Made by a program: the position numbers and the translations under genes. Below, piece after piece: positions 46,901-60,598 of a stretch of 64,000 nucleotides of DNA. The notes beneath the pieces are model-generated. The model did not search any database and was not told the DNA's origin. It saw only the letters and a program-made list of their open reading frames with translations. Position 1 is the first letter of the stretch, and each line of letters begins with the position of its first letter. The stretch covers positions 45,632,001-45,696,000 of the forward strand of contig CM075101.1 in the NCBI GenBank assembly GCA_037576195.1, given 5' to 3'. Source of the stretch: Phytoseiulus persimilis. Taxonomy: Eukaryota > Arthropoda > Arachnida > Mesostigmata > Phytoseiidae.

Positions 46901-49900
46901 TGGAGTGGGGCTTCTTCGGGCTGCACCTCTTAGCGTACAAGCAGCTCGTCTCATTTGATTGATCCAGAACACGCTCCCAAGTCTCTAGGCTTCAAGACCA
47001 CTCGATCGGCGTCAAACCGCGATGAGCTCAGTTCCAGAACAGGGATAACGTACAAGCAACAACGCAACTTTGAGTCATACAATGACAGTTGCGGTAGTAG
47101 AAGAAGGGAAGGAATCGGCAAGAACCGTCGTCGGGTGTGTAGTTACCGAGCTTTCCTCCCGATTCCCGCAACCAGGTTCATCAAGATCCCGCTGGCGAAT
47201 AGCTATCCGCAATGGGAACACCATTGTCCCATGTTATAGAGTGACTCACGAGAGAGAGGGGAAGAAATTCAGTTCCGTAATCGAGGAGATTCGATTCATT
47301 TCAACCGGAGATGACGCCATCGACTATGAGTGATTCCAGGGTCAGACGCCGGAGAAGCGGGGGATTGCGGGAAGTTGACATGGCCTCTCGGCCTGGTCAT
47401 GCTCGAGGAGGGTTGAAGTTCCTCGAGGACGAAACGAATCAACAGGAGGGATCGACTCCGTCCGCAAGCACAATTTCGTTCGAGAGGCGATGGGTGTGCG
47501 GAGTTGTGCCGAACATTCCGTTTCTGTCCTAGGCCAACACATCCCGAAAACAATCGATGTCGGCTAGCATACGGAACAAGTATACGGAAGAGAGACTGAT
47601 GTCAAAGGACACAAACACGGAAAACAGAGCATGTTACTTCGTCATGTCAACCTGGGAGACTTCCTCTCGTATAGACAGCTGCGCCAGTGTCATGTGGTAA
47701 ACGAAACCACGAACTCCTTTGAATGACTCCGCGCGCTGCCAACTCGGATAAGATCGAGATCAACTTTCATATCAATTCCATTGCTTCCGCTCCCAGATAG
47801 CAATGGAACCACCGCGGCGCACAGCTTTTTGGACTGGCGACGATTTCGTTTTGACTCCTCGAATTGATCTGCTAACTGTGATCCGTCGGAAGCATGCAGT
47901 CAACCGGGTGCTCCAAGGGAGCAGCAACTGCTTGTTCCAAAGTCGAGATGATACAACCGACAACGAAACGGTGGATTCAAAGAAACAGGGAAGATCCAGA
48001 ACAAACCTCCACTTCGGAATGATCCTTCACCGTGAGGGAGCTGCCCCAGAGTTCTGCCTCTGACGACAAGTCGCCGGAAGCGCAGAGCTGGTGCCCGAGA
48101 ACTCCATTGAGGTTCCACGTTGTGCAAATCTTTGGGTCGATCCGTACCACTGAGCTGGAGCTCAAAGAAGAGGATGCCGTGAATGTTCACCCGCTGACGC
48201 CCGGAGGGTGAACATGAGGGTCTACTCGTTTGATACGCAAACGCTTTCTTGCCGTTATTCGGCAGCCAAGAACCGCACGCGCCTTGCGATGCTCACTCTC
48301 CACCGACGGAAAGTATCGTCAGATCGACTCAAGAACCTCGCGGCGTTCGTTCCGGAAATACTTGCTTCCTGAATGATGCGCGCCGTCCCTCATTTAAAAC
48401 GCGTGACAATCACCTGGACATCCAGTCAGTGATCCCAGACGCAGGGCAGTGTTCCCATCCTCCACCATCCCGTGAGCCTTCTCAGAACACTTCATGGGTG
48501 TGCATTCATCATCGGGTGTGGTTTGTTTCGTAGAATTCTGAGTCTGCGATACTCTCGCCGAACCATGGCATACCACGGGGCGTCAGCCCTCCAGCACCCC
48601 GCCCGATCCTTTCAGACGAACATGACAATGACGGCAAGACACGGCTCGTCACTACCTGGGAAGACTCCTGGTGGGCCATGGGCCCTTCGACATCGCTCGT
48701 TTCACCCGGAGAGATCCAATGAGAGAGGTCGTGAACAATCAGAATATCCTGCGGTTTCAGTCGATTTCGCAACCTTCCGTGGCAGTACTCCCCAAGCGTC
48801 GAGTCATCCGTGGGACTCCCGAGGCAGAACAGTCGGCGACAGCAGCCCTTCTGCCTGTTGGCAAGGACTGAGTTTTGAAGGAATCGTCTGACAGATGGCC
48901 CCATTCAAGTCGCTGGGGGACGCGGCAGGACCTTACTGCGAAGATACAGGCAAGAATGCCTGCGTCATACAACAGAAGCTTCCTCTACATTTCCCTCTCC
49001 CCGAGTTCTTACACTTCCATTACATTTCCAGTCTCGACTTTCTCTTCTGATTAAAAACCCCCGTCGCTGTGGAGTCCATGATCACATTCGGTGGTTTTTA
49101 GCTCCGCGGGGAATGAGCGAAGCCGGGAAACGAAACAACCGGAGAGGGGCATTAAAGCCTGCCCAGCATGTCCTGAGAAGCAACCCCTTCCGGGTTTCCT
49201 TTCTGACCGAGGGTTTGAGGACCTGCCGTTGAATCCGGAGCGCCGAGTTCGGAGGAGCGACATTTTTTCGGGGCCTGGGGCCCTAGGCGGGGATGGCGCT
49301 GTCCCGCCCCGGTGCTGGACACCGTTGCACGATGCGCGGCCGTCGGATGCGCGTTCTATGTTCCGTCATTTTGCAGCCTACAAAGAGCTTTCGGAGAACT
49401 TGGTCAAGTCGCTTCTAATCAGCCAATCAGCCAGCTGGGCCACTGGCAGTGATGGTAGCGGTCGTTACAAAACCCGACGACAAATTGGTCCACACTATTT
49501 CCGATCGAAGCCGACTCCCACCAACTGGGAACTCGAAATCCTGCCAGACTAAACGTCACAATAGGACTGCTGAACAAACGCCAGGTGTAATTGGCCGGGT
49601 AATTGTGATGTCGCTCGACCATCGGTCTTTCGTTTGGAAGAGAGGCCCTGGATTGGCTTGTGAGTTAGTTGGTGGCTGCCAATTTTCATCATGACTCGCG
49701 AAGGATGTCGACGAGCCTCGGATTCCATCAGCTTCACTCCTCCGTTTCTTCCGCGAAACGTTCCGCCGGCTCCGAGCGGAGCGCTCTCCGGAGCCGCGAT
49801 GCCGGTGTTCTCCTCGTCCTCGAGCAGCGACAGAAATCGACTTCGAGCTGGAACCCCGAACCGGACCGAGAGTTTCCGATCCCCGAACGCCGGCGGCCGC

Positions 49901-50169
49901 CTTCAGCGAGCGAACGAGCGAGCGAATGAATGACTGAATGGACGCCAGTGAAACAGTACACATAGCTCAATGGGAAGAATAGTGTTCTGAAGGTGGGTCC
50001 GGAGCGTCGTGGCCCTCTCCCTGACGCCGGGGTCACCATAGGAACGGCAGCTGACTGACTTCACTTGCTTCGGCCACAGACGTCCGCATGCTCAAACCGG
50101 ACGAGTGAACGAACGAACAACGGACTTGTTTCTGCCCTGTGTGTGCTCTCCGAGTGTCATGAGGTCAAG
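38000..50169. other. Gene-poor region upstream of the clarin exon
   Basis: Short overlapping frames on both strands (100-200 codons at most) with no recognisable domains. A 13-base poly-G tract is at 39502-39514 and a short GT-rich run near 44178-44192. Nothing that supports a gene or mobile element was found by eye. Confidence 0.4.
39502..39514. repeat. Poly-G tract (13)
   Basis: Thirteen consecutive G in the gene-poor region. Confidence 0.9.
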
Positions 50170-50440
50170 ATGGATGCCAGAGCTCGTGCACTCACCTTCT
50201 TGACGTTCCTGATGTCGTGTCTGGCCATTTGTTTGCTGTCGGCATCGCTCCTGACCCACAACTGGCTCGTAGCAAAAGTTCGCATGGTCCGAGACTCGGC
50301 GGTTGACAGTGTTTTCAACGTTGAAAGCGAGGACGACAACTCAACCTCGGAAAAGTTCCAAGGCACTGTGCAGTTCGGTTTGTTCTATGGAAAGAAAATT
50401 CTCAACTACGGATACGGCCCTCGAGCCACCGGATTCTCCA
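50170..50440 (+). CDS. Clarin-family tetraspan membrane protein, first coding exon
   Basis: The frame starts MDARARALTFLTFLMSCLA, the first transmembrane segment (about residues 7-28), followed by THNWLVAKV. An extracellular loop with the sequon NSTS comes next, then GTVQFGLFYGKK and GYGPRATGF. Clarin-1 shows the same order: TM1, PLWIKA, a glycosylated Asn, then GEMQYGLFHGEG and GARPFRFS. Clarins are four-TM plasma-membrane proteins; human CLRN1 is the Usher syndrome type 3 protein of hair-cell and photoreceptor synapses. The exon ends at a strong donor (A|GTAAGTTC) after 90 codons plus one base. The exons with TM2-TM4 were not found downstream and may lie far to the right or beyond the window. 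The first in-frame ATG is used as start; an overlapping ATG in another frame lies 11 bp upstream. Family is fairly sure, paralog is not. Confidence 0.72.
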
Positions 50441-52123
50441 GTAAGTTCCCTTTGTTTTTGTGCGGCGAGCGGATCTTCCGGACAGCTTTCGGAGCTCCAT
50501 GGTCCGAATTTCGTTTGACACGGATCGACTCCAGACGAATCAGCTGATCGATGATCTTCCGGTTGTCACAGCAAGTGAATTAACGGCCGGGGAGTTCGCT
50601 GAAGACATTCCTGAACTACTTCGAGCTGCTTTTCGGCTCGGTCGGTTGACCTGCTGCCCTGACGCGATTGTTCTCGAAGTGAGCTACACGACATCACGCC
50701 TCATGCATGATGAAGGGCTGTCCGAAAGTGGCAACTTCTCACCGTTAGGCATGTGACTCCACTCGGGAAGCGGGTTGAACCACAGCGCTCTGACCCGGGT
50801 TCCCACTCCGGGAGGACTTGGCTGTTGTGTCCGGGCGGAATCGACGAAGATTCGAGAATATCGAAATCATTCACCTCCCATTAAACGATCCCGACACTTT
50901 CAGAAGTTGAACCCGGTCGGTTTTAGAGAATCGGGGACGGCCCAAATGATTGAAATGTGGCTGTTTGGCGTCCAGAACTCTCGGCATGCCTCTCCTCGGT
51001 TTGCTTATTCTCGGTTCTGAAAAAAAAGTCCGCTCGAGTTCGGAGGAAGCGCGTCGACACATTCAAAAGAGACACGAAACAAATGACGGTTGAGGTCCGT
51101 AATGGATTTTCTCTCGGTACAGCTGCAAACATTCTTCTGCCACGGTGGCCGCGGAGTGGAGAGAAACGGACGCGACCAACGGAAAAAAGGCGAAAAAGCT
51201 GCGAGTCACGAAAGCAACGCTGGAATGTGAGAGTGCCGAAATTGTTGGGAGTGGCTCACCCCGTTTCGGAAATGTACGAACTTTCTAAGGGCTAGCCTCG
51301 GTCCAAACGACGTTTTGCGTTTTCCTCCGTGAGTTCCTCGGGATCTGAGCTCAGATATTCAATCTGAAACCCCATTGAGTCGTTGAAGTTTCCGACTTCC
51401 GAGCGTAATTCACCGCGTTCCACGAACCAGAGTCGAGCAGAGACGCTGAAAAAACTCAGAAATTTCGCCCGGATCGAGAAGCGATTCGAACGTACTCGGG
51501 AAACTCCCTCGCGGCGACTCTTCATCAGCAGTTGGGGGTAGCATTGGTTCTCGCGGATCAAACTCTCCAAATATTAATCGACTTCTACGACCAGCGGGAG
51601 AAAAACCGTACTTTTCAAAGTCCACCGGAAGTTGATTCGCCTAATGCGCTCGGCGGCCGCTCAGTCGGTTGCTTTGCCGGCTTTCGGGAAGTGAACTGCA
51701 ACGACGACGAAAAAGGACGACAGTAGGGGCCAGAGGGCACGGGAAGTTCCGAAATCGTTCGGGGAAGCCGATTAAATGATGACATTCCGAAGCAATTAGA
51801 AGGGATCGCTGTCAGCTTGCACGGCTCCCTGAAACGTAATGGCTTCGGAGAAGATGCCTATGGCCCGGTCAGTTTGCTCACTTGCTTACTCGCTATATTG
51901 TTGACAGGAGCTTTCATCGGCAGGAGCCCAAGCTCTGTGTGGGCGGTATAATGACCAGCGACCGTTAGAAACAGGGCAGTTGCCTAAAAATGCCCCCGTT
52001 TGCACAAGAAGCACTCTCTCCCATCTCTCACTTGTTTCCCAACCTCGAACTTCCATCTGTCCCTCCCTGGAGCGCTTCTCATGTCCCTGATACAGCCTCG
52101 TCTCCTCTGGTGTCTCCGAACGT

Positions 52124-52135
52124 CCCCCCCCCCCC
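52124..52135. repeat. Poly-C tract (12)
   Basis: Twelve consecutive C within a pyrimidine-rich stretch. Confidence 0.9.
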
Positions 52136-53954
52136 ACGTCCGACCCTCCCTCCCTCGACTGATATACTACCGAGTCCGCCCTCGGCACATTTCCTACCCC
52201 CGACGCGTTTACTCCATTAACCCTGAATACTTTTGATATACATCTCGTTCGCCTTCGATACGGGTCATCACACCTGGTTCTGATATCCTTCATACCGTCC
52301 CCCGCCCCCGTCTCCCTGAATCCCCCTACCCGATACCTCGGGGTACCGAGTCGTTTCATTTACCGCCTCTCGACGTCTTTGATTTCTCCTCTGTCGCGTC
52401 TCGAAGAGTATAAGCCCTCCTTACGTCCCAGGCTCCATCGCTCGGGCATATCTTCGTTCGCCAGTCCTCGTTGGACCAACATCCCGCCGGACCGCACCGC
52501 GTTCTTTGGGCGGATGGGTTGACTCTGTCCTTCCCTGTCTAGTTGAATTTGTTGAAGTTTGCTGGCGCCCGCTTAGCGAGACGACCCGCGAGCGATGTCA
52601 TAAACGAACCAAGTACTACGCACCTAGTTTCTTCGCTCCATTAGGATGTTTCGGTGGAGGTCACGAGGTCACCACCACGCGATGAATGGACGAGCTAGCG
52701 AGGGAAAAAACGAATGAATGAACAAGCAGATAAGAATATCGGCCGCCTCTGATGACAGCAGCCCAGCAGGTGCTCACCAGGAGCCGAACGGTGGTAATGG
52801 GGAACTGCTTTGGGGTGTTTACGTCCGCACCGCAAGCGGAGCACCCACGTTATCAGCATTGCGACAAGCGGAACAGAGTCAGCCTCAATTATCCGGTGAT
52901 CTGGTCCTGAACTCTTCAACGAGCTTTGCTGAAACCACACGGGAGGGCTAGCGTGGAAAAACGGACGTCGGATCGTCGAAATGTGGTCACGGGACGCGCC
53001 GGTCCATGGTTCCGATGCGGCCAACGTCAATTTCCTCCTTGTCCGAACGGATCGCGATGTCGTTTTCATTGAATTTCGTTGAATCCGAAACGAAACGTCG
53101 CAACGATTACTGTCGAGGTCCGCATTTGATGTCGTTGTCCGAGTGAATGGATCGTCAGCTGTGATTTGAACAGGTTCAGCAGCGGTTCCGGAGACCCTCC
53201 GAATCGCGGGAAAACCGCGAGTCTCACGCCGGCTCCGAGAGCTATATGAGGCAGAAATAAAACAGTCGGCTTCTGCCACTCGTCGTCGAGCACGCCGTTC
53301 TTCTGATCTCAGCTCTACTAACGAACTTCCTAAGCCTAACGCACTTCCGGCAACTTCCAGTCTCCTAACAAGCATCCGAGGCCGAGACGAAGGCCGTGGC
53401 CAGGACTTTGCCGCTGCAGAGCAAGCACTTGGCGCCGAATCGAAAACGTCGGTGATTGAGGATTTCGAGAAGTAAATTCGACCGATACGCGACGATGTCA
53501 TGTGCTCTTGTTCCCGCGATTTCACGCCGAGCATCGGCAGAAACTCCCGTCAGGCAGAAATCCCCACTACGGGAAGTCGGCCGCGGGGTTCGCGCGTTCC
53601 TCGCCCATCGACGGCGCGCGCTCCGACTAAGTGATGACAAGTCGGATGGTCGACATCGTTTGCGAATCGACGCAGTGCGTTTTCAGAACGACTGAACATT
53701 GAACAGAGTCGGGCTCCGACTCCCTTATCGGATTCCGAATACACGAGGTCGCTCCCCCGGTCGGAGACGAGTTCGAAATTCCAAAACATCATTCGATCCT
53801 AAGGGTTCGAATTTCGCATGCCGAACGAGTTCATTCGAGCCGGTATTGGGAACACGTGACTCAGCAGACCTTTCGCCCTGGAGCACTTTTGTGATCAGTG
53901 ACTAGCTGGCTGTTCGTGTGTCACCGCAAAAACCAGAATCAGTGTCCGGCTCTC

Positions 53955-53970
53955 TTTTTTTTTTTTTTTT
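53955..53970. repeat. Poly-T tract (16)
   Basis: Sixteen consecutive T, or a poly-A on the minus strand. It could be the tail of a retroposed copy, but no retroposed body was recognised next to it. Confidence 0.85.
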
Positions 53971-55473
53971 CTACTTGTCCTCTTCTCCAGAGTGAACTGA
54001 AAAGAATAACAATGCTCTGGACAGTCGTTCCACTTCTGCATCGCTGTCGAACTTTCGAGCGAAGGTTCGTCTGCGGCGTCAGCGTCTCGGCGCCCGGTTT
54101 GACGCCGATGCGCCGTCCGGGCCCGGGTGCGAAGCGAAAGTTTCATTGAATCAGTCTGGGAGACGACGGGGTAGAAGACAGAGAAGCACAAAAACAAAAC
54201 GAGGAAATTCTCTTGTCAGTACTCCGTCCAAGAACCCGATCGTGTTTGACGACGCAGCCCACGTAATCTGGACTGGCTCACAATCGGAATTTGCATCTGA
54301 AAGCCTTTTGGGAAACACGTTTTCCTCTCCTGTCGTTCGGGGCATCGTTCGGTGCTCTTCACATTTCTTCGCCGCGAATCGCGTGGAAGAGTGGACACTG
54401 GCAGATTCCTCCTTCGGAGCTTCCGAGAGTCGCACGTTCAGAATGCAATGATTCGATCACAACGCCGATTTTTTCCGAAACGTTGCTGCATATGTGTATT
54501 GACGTCGCATCACTGGAACCTCCCGTTGAGTTTCGACTCATATACGAGGATGGCGAAACGTGAGAACGCTATTTTACACTCTAATGTTCCGGAAGTCGCC
54601 GTCATCCCTGGAACATGGAGAAATCGAGAAGGGACATCCTTCTCTCCACGACTGAGACCATCCGGATAAACCTAATCTAAAGAAGTTCGATACCGAGTTC
54701 GGGAGCGGGTGGAATTCTAGTTAAGGGCCTCGGCGAATCTTCCAGAAGAGATCCAAAACAACGCATTCGTGGATCGAGCTGTGGATATATCGAGCGAAGG
54801 GCCATTGGAGCTGGACAGCTCATGCGTTCCTCAGTCCCACGATCTGCATACATCCATGACTGATGAATCGGTGGTCAACTCACGAGCGATCAATGGTCGT
54901 CAATAGCTCAGGTACCTTTTGCACAACACGGGGCTCTCGTGCAAGACTTCTCTGAAATCAAGCCGCCGCTGTTCTATCGGAGACCCCAGACTGGAGCTCG
55001 TCTGAGCCGTATCGGAAGTCCCGTCCCCGTGCACAAAAGTGCGAAGCGAATGCACGTGGCCGCCAGTCTTGAATCGGAAGATGCACGTATGTTCCTTTTG
55101 GCCCGATCGCGTCCTGTAAGGACATGACCTTGCGCTGCGCCGGTACCTTCGCGTTCCATGCGTGAGAATAAGTTTTGATCGTTCTTTTCGGGGCTCGCCG
55201 CTGAAAGCTATCCGAGCTCGATCGATCAGGGAGAATCTAAGCCAAAGTGAAGGTCTCCTAATGTAGATTGGCCGAAAGTGCGACGAAGTTCTAATGAAGC
55301 TCGCCGCACACATCGGATAATGGAAGCGCGTAATCTACCTAAAAGTCACATCGGTTGGCGGCATCCGAAGAATGACTGATATTTGTACGCATAGCTTAAC
55401 AATGGGCCGTTGGCCACTATCGCATCCACCGTTAAGGGTAGAAGAGCAGTCCGGAAAGTCGGTCGCCCACCGG

Positions 55474-55525
55474 GATGGATAGATGGACAAACGAACGAAC
55501 GAACGAACGCACGGACGGATGGATA
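55474..55525. repeat. Tetranucleotide repeats (GGAT)n and (CGAA)n
   Basis: Adjacent GGAT/AGAT units, then five CGAA units, then CGGA/GGAT units again. Confidence 0.75.
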
Positions 55526-58204
55526 GCCGGTCGGTTAGCAGTCGAAGAAGCATCCGCGGCGAAAGAGCAGAAACTTCTCTCATGTAACGGTGTTGCATCG
55601 CGTCCGTCTGTCTCTAACGGGCGACTCGAGAGTACTCCGGTCAGAGCACCGGGAGAATCGGGGAGGAGGAAGAAGGGGAGCCGAGGCGGGGCGAGGGGAG
55701 ACCAGGAGCGCGGAGACACGGCGAAACAAAGGAGAACAAGGGTTGTGTGAGTCCTACTCGGGGTCTTCCATGCCACTAAATGCATTGTACCGTCAGTGGG
55801 AGCATACCGCCCGGCTAGTCAGTCAGGCAAGCACCCATTGTTCCACAGGATCTCCTCTCCGCCGGGACCCAAACACCAGTGAGCGATAGGAGCACGCCGC
55901 GCTGGTTACACCCTGGCCCGCTCGGAAAGATGGCGGAGCCGCTGTTTGTACAACCGGACCGTCCGGGGGCGTGCCTGCACCGGGGAAAGCAGGTCCCGAC
56001 AGCGAATCGATGGGGAAATCGAAAGGAAGAAGAGCGCGGTAGCGTTTTTCCCGCTTCCCAATAAGGAAGTTCAGCTCATGGCTGGCACCCAGGGTGCACG
56101 CAACGTTCACTCCCCGCTGGGCTCAGGGGGGCGGCTGGGTAGAAGGGTGACTTGACCAAGAACTCGCGCTTCTAGCCCGAGGCTCGAAGAAAGCCTGCTT
56201 TTGAGAATTGAGTTTTTTTTTCGTTCTGGTGCACAAGGAGGACTCGCTGAGCCAGTCCGCTACCCTTGACAGAGATTAAGGGCTCTGTAATGACCGCCGC
56301 CAGACCGTCCGTCCCAGAAGCTTCTATCCGGTTGCTATGCTGTGTCTGATCGTTGTCTCTTCCCGCGCCTCTCTTGACAATCCTAGAAGTTCTTTGTTGC
56401 TCTCAAGCCATCGGCGTCATACAACTCAGTGTTCACAGTCGCGTCCGCACTCCTCAAGTCGCCTGCGGCACACATCGATCCCTCCCAACCGCAGCTCTGG
56501 ATCCTTCCTGCGAGCCCACTGAACCGAGAACAAAAAGGGGAATTCCTCCGTTTCCTTCGGATTGTTGTTCAAAACGACACGATAATCGTTCGACACGATC
56601 GCCCCTCTCTCGGTTCTGGAATATTCGAGATCGAGAAGTGAGTCGATCGATCGATCAATCTCAGGAATCGTTCCAGGAATCGGCTCTCGTCATTGCATAT
56701 GACCATGTCGGAATTTCTCTGGTTCCATCCGGACAGCGAATCCACCGCGAGCCGGAACAACCGGCGGGGACGAGTCTTGGGCGTTGGGCTCCAGGCTGCT
56801 GCCGACTGTCATGACGATATTATGGAAAATAGATTCAAACTGAAATTGTTCGTCGATGACCTCGCGTTGCGGACGCCCCTGCGGGGATTGTCTTGTCGAT
56901 TGAAGCGAGCCGGGACGAAGTGAATCTTCACGGTGGCGAATTGGATTGCTGTTGATGCCGATGATGATGGAGCCGCTGTTGTTGTCGCCATCGTGGTCGG
57001 ACTGAAGCACAATGGTCAGTTGGTCAGCCACCGCGGCAGCATTCAGCTATAAGCGGCCTTAGTCATGAGGCAGTGGCGTTCTTTGTAGAGTCGAGCATTT
57101 GAATGGCAGAACGACCTCTCGCTCAGACATCCCGTTCTGTGCGGGTGAATGTGCTCGAGTTTCCGAATCACATTTTCCGTCCATCCAACGCTCGATCGGG
57201 TTCGGACGACGAATGCTATCCTAATTGAAGAACTACGCTTTAGTTCTCCATTACGCAACCAGCGATTTCGTCACGGCTGCGTCGCAACACCCGTCGCGGC
57301 GGAACTTGACGTGACATTTTGATTGAGAGATGTCGAGCTCGAGCAGATTCCTCAGTCTCATCTCGGGCACTCATCCAGGAGGTCCGGAATCCGTTCGCAA
57401 ATTCCCCGAGTTGGCATCGGACTCCTGAACGTCCTTCGATCCTCGATCGAGGGAACAACGGCTGCGAATCCGTTGAGAAGTTTTCCTCTCTACCGACGTT
57501 GCGGGAACGAGCGAGCGGAAGACCTGCCCTTTCTAAAGTTGGCCGGCGGTAGATAAATCATCTTTATTAATGACACCCTAGTTTCGAGAGCGGTCTGGGT
57601 GGGAATCACGGACACCCCTGCGCGTTCACAAAACCAGAATCCATGTCCTTCGCAGCGACCACTGCGCTGTCGGCACCGCTGGCGCTCCGCATGAAGAACA
57701 ATTCTTCTCCAACCATCGCTGCTTGTGAAGTCTTAGGACCGGAAAGTTAACGGAAGGAATCTGCTCCATGGGTTCGGTTCTGGAATCCCTCTTTCGAGAC
57801 TCGGTGTTTTCCGCTCGCTGATATCTAGAGTATCGAGGTTCCCAGATTCCACTCGAGGTCCGGGGAACGGAACCGACCGAGAAGATCATCCTGCTCACCG
57901 GCGCTTATCAGTGAAGGTGGATCATGCGATAGTCTGCAATCAGAATCGCTCACAGTTGTGTTAGAACTGGGAATTCGGTAGATCATCGCTGCGAGATGGG
58001 GAGCCTCACACGCGGAAGCGTGTTCCGTCATTCCGATTCAGTTTTCGTGTGCTTGAGCACTGGGCAACGTTGAGGAATTGTCGATGAAAGTCGTTTCGGC
58101 GCTTGACTAACTCGATTTTCGCCACTCAGCTGCAAGCAGTAGATGCGGTCGATGGTTCAATGAGGCGATGCGTTTTGCGGAGGGGAAGCTCAAACCTAAA
58201 AACT

Positions 58205-58217
58205 CCCCCCCCCCCCC
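58205..58217. repeat. Poly-C tract (13)
   Basis: Thirteen consecutive C. Confidence 0.9.
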
Positions 58218-60022
58218 TCCGATCGACTGGGTGCGTGTCGTTGTCTTCCTACAGGAGTACCGTCGCGACTACTGTTACCAATGAGGCTTCTGCCGCCGCC
58301 GCCGTAAACAGCTCTCACGCGTAATCCGTCAATTCGTGATGTCATCACGGTTTTGGACACAGCCACCGGTGATCAGGAGAGCTCACTCATTGTTACATGA
58401 GAGATCGCAAATGGGACAGGGGAATTTCCATCATTTCATGACTATTTTCCCATCCGAAAGGTATGGACTGTTATGACGAAACGATAAGGATCTAGATTTC
58501 ATTCTCGTGTCACGGTGACTGAGACATCGGTTTTTTCCCTTCCGAAATTCGTTCTGTTCGTTCATTCATCACTCTGTTTGATGAACAAGTGGTCAGCGTA
58601 CGGTGCACGATAACGAGCGACCTCGAAGCTAGTGCTGCCATAGCCTCATCATTCCAGGACAGAAAGATCGGGAACCCCCAGCCTGGCCAAACCAGCGAAG
58701 ATGCTCCGACCTTGTGTCAGAATTCTGGAGTGAATGGAGAGCGAAAGAGTTTCCACCAGGAAGTTATACCACGGTCGGTCACCTCCCCTCGGCTGGGAAG
58801 CCTTCAATCATTCCAGGCTCGAGTTGGAGCTGAATTCGAATGGCGACGTCGTTGTTTGCCACACCGTCGAGACCAGCTATGAATCAGCTCGAAGCGAGCA
58901 CAATTTCCTCTCCTGAGGATGGGATCTAGGGAATGTTCTCACCCGTGGCATCACCATTGGTCCCGAAGATGAATCTCGAGCTTCTGGCTGATTGATCTTT
59001 TCGTTCATATCGACGATGCGAGCGCTTATTTGAGCGCTGAGAGCCGACAAACTTGAATTTGAAGTGGGTTGGATACAAAACCAAGGCTCTCCCCTGGTGT
59101 TCTCCTGCTCCTCGGGTGCTCATGTGGATTGTCCTCGGGCCAGATCCATGACTGCTGCTCTTCTTTCCCACTGATGAGCGAGAATTCGAGTGTTATGATT
59201 CTGATATTCAACCAAGCTCCAAGCACCTGCAATCCTCTGTCGACTCACTCTGCTAGATGAGACGCTTCCGCCTGGTGAGCTGGACAGGAGCCTCACGCAT
59301 TGGAATCATGCGGTGCATCTGGGGAGGGCACCCCCCTCGACTGAAATCCCTCGAGGAATCCGCTCGATCCCTCCGTTCATCGGCTCGAACGCTGGAAGTC
59401 GGCGTTTAGCGCGGTCGAAGCAACGAGCTACTATCAAAGGCTCATAAAACAACTCGTTCATAATTCATCAACACGATAAACTGCAATCGAGAGGCTCCGG
59501 GGGTATTTTTCGTTCATGGCCCTAAAGAGAAGTGATTGGGTCACAGACGGTTTCCGTTGAAGAATCCGCGATTGCCACCCGTCCGGCTTGGATGGCGCAT
59601 ACTCTCATACAACCGAATCACGCTGCGACGAAGGCCTCTGTCCCAATCAAGCTTCATCCGGAGCTTTTTTCTCCGAGGAGCCGACCATTCGGAAAACCTG
59701 GCGACTCTGGGACCTCGATGGCTGAGACGAACGTTCCAACACAGTTCGTAAGGATGAGTTGCTGTGAGTAAGTGTTTCGAGCATGACTCGTCACGCGTTG
59801 CTAGGATCGCGTTCTACGGTGGATTCCTTGACTTCTCTCCCTCTGACCGAACCCTGAGTTTCAAGGATTAGGAGCGTAGGAATTCGTGCGGGTTCTCTGC
59901 ACGTTGGCGGCCAAAGGTCGCGATGTCCCCTAGTACCTGGGGATGAACGAGAAAGCTCGGAAGTCGTTCGCTCTTAGGAGCGTCCGTATAGATGGGATAT
60001 TCAATTTCAATTCGATGACGCA

Positions 60023-60598
60023 TCATTCGGACATCAAGGTAGTTAGGTGAAGTGAACGAACGAATTCTTCACGAGAATAAGTGGCTAGCCGCAGCGGTCT
60101 TCGCGATGGACCTCGTCCGTACAGTACATCCGCTGCGAAGGCTGTAGGTGATGGTATCGAAACTTGGACGGGTTCCCGATTTGGATGTTCCATCTCTCCC
60201 AGAAGCTCGAGAACACGCAAATATTGTTCTCCGAGAACTTCTATATCAGGTTTGAGAGGGATGACCTCATTGGGTAGGGGACGACATGTGTATAATCGCT
60301 TAAGGGAATACTTTTGGACTGATTCCACCATTTTCCAAGCTCAGCTCTGCATGGCTTCCAGATGGATGCTCATGACTAGAGCTTCGTACAATCGTGATTG
60401 AAATCTAGGATGCTCGATTAAAGAGCATACGAAGATCGAGTTCTTAACGTTGCGAGCGGAGGATACTATGTTCATTATGTGCCGATCGAAGTTGAGATCA
60501 GGAGACATCTGCAAGCCAAGATCCCGCTTGTATTGGGCTCGATCACGGAAAAATTGCTCCGGAGTTCCGGGATGATGAGAAGATGGATACCGTTCCAT
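60023..60598 (-). mobile_element. Non-LTR retrotransposon relic, C-terminal reverse transcriptase region
   Basis: Minus-strand frames contain YKRDLGLQMSPDLNFDRHI, the DLG motif after the catalytic region of CR1/Jockey-type reverse transcriptases (normally DLGV...L-F--HI). IVSSARNVKNSIFVCSL follows, then ALVMSIHLEAM at the place of the LEY-SPVW motif. After a TGA, the same frame gives the usual MVESVQKYSLKRLY (VQR-FTKR) and LRVLELLGEMEHPNRE motifs. The upstream palm, including the FADD box and the endonuclease, is missing. The order is right but decayed, so this is a 5'-truncated or fragmented LINE copy. No target-site duplication or poly(A) was resolved. Confidence 0.7.

Larger units (their letters stand above)
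50441..60022. other. Gene-poor region, probably including clarin intron
   Basis: No recognised exon. Contents include a poly-C tract (52124-52135), a CT/CCC-rich plus-strand stretch around 51990-52400, a T16 tract (53955-53970), tetranucleotide repeats (55474-55525) and a C13 tract (58205-58217). An ATG at 55930 sits in AAGATGGCGGAG, a YY1-like initiator context, and opens a 45-codon frame starting MAEPLFVQPDRPG; it could be a first exon of an unknown gene but is unsupported. Confidence 0.4.

Noticed and set aside
52695-53534. 279-codon minus-strand frame
   Set aside because: Arg/Ser-rich random-looking composition and no domain; typical chance frame in balanced-GC DNA.
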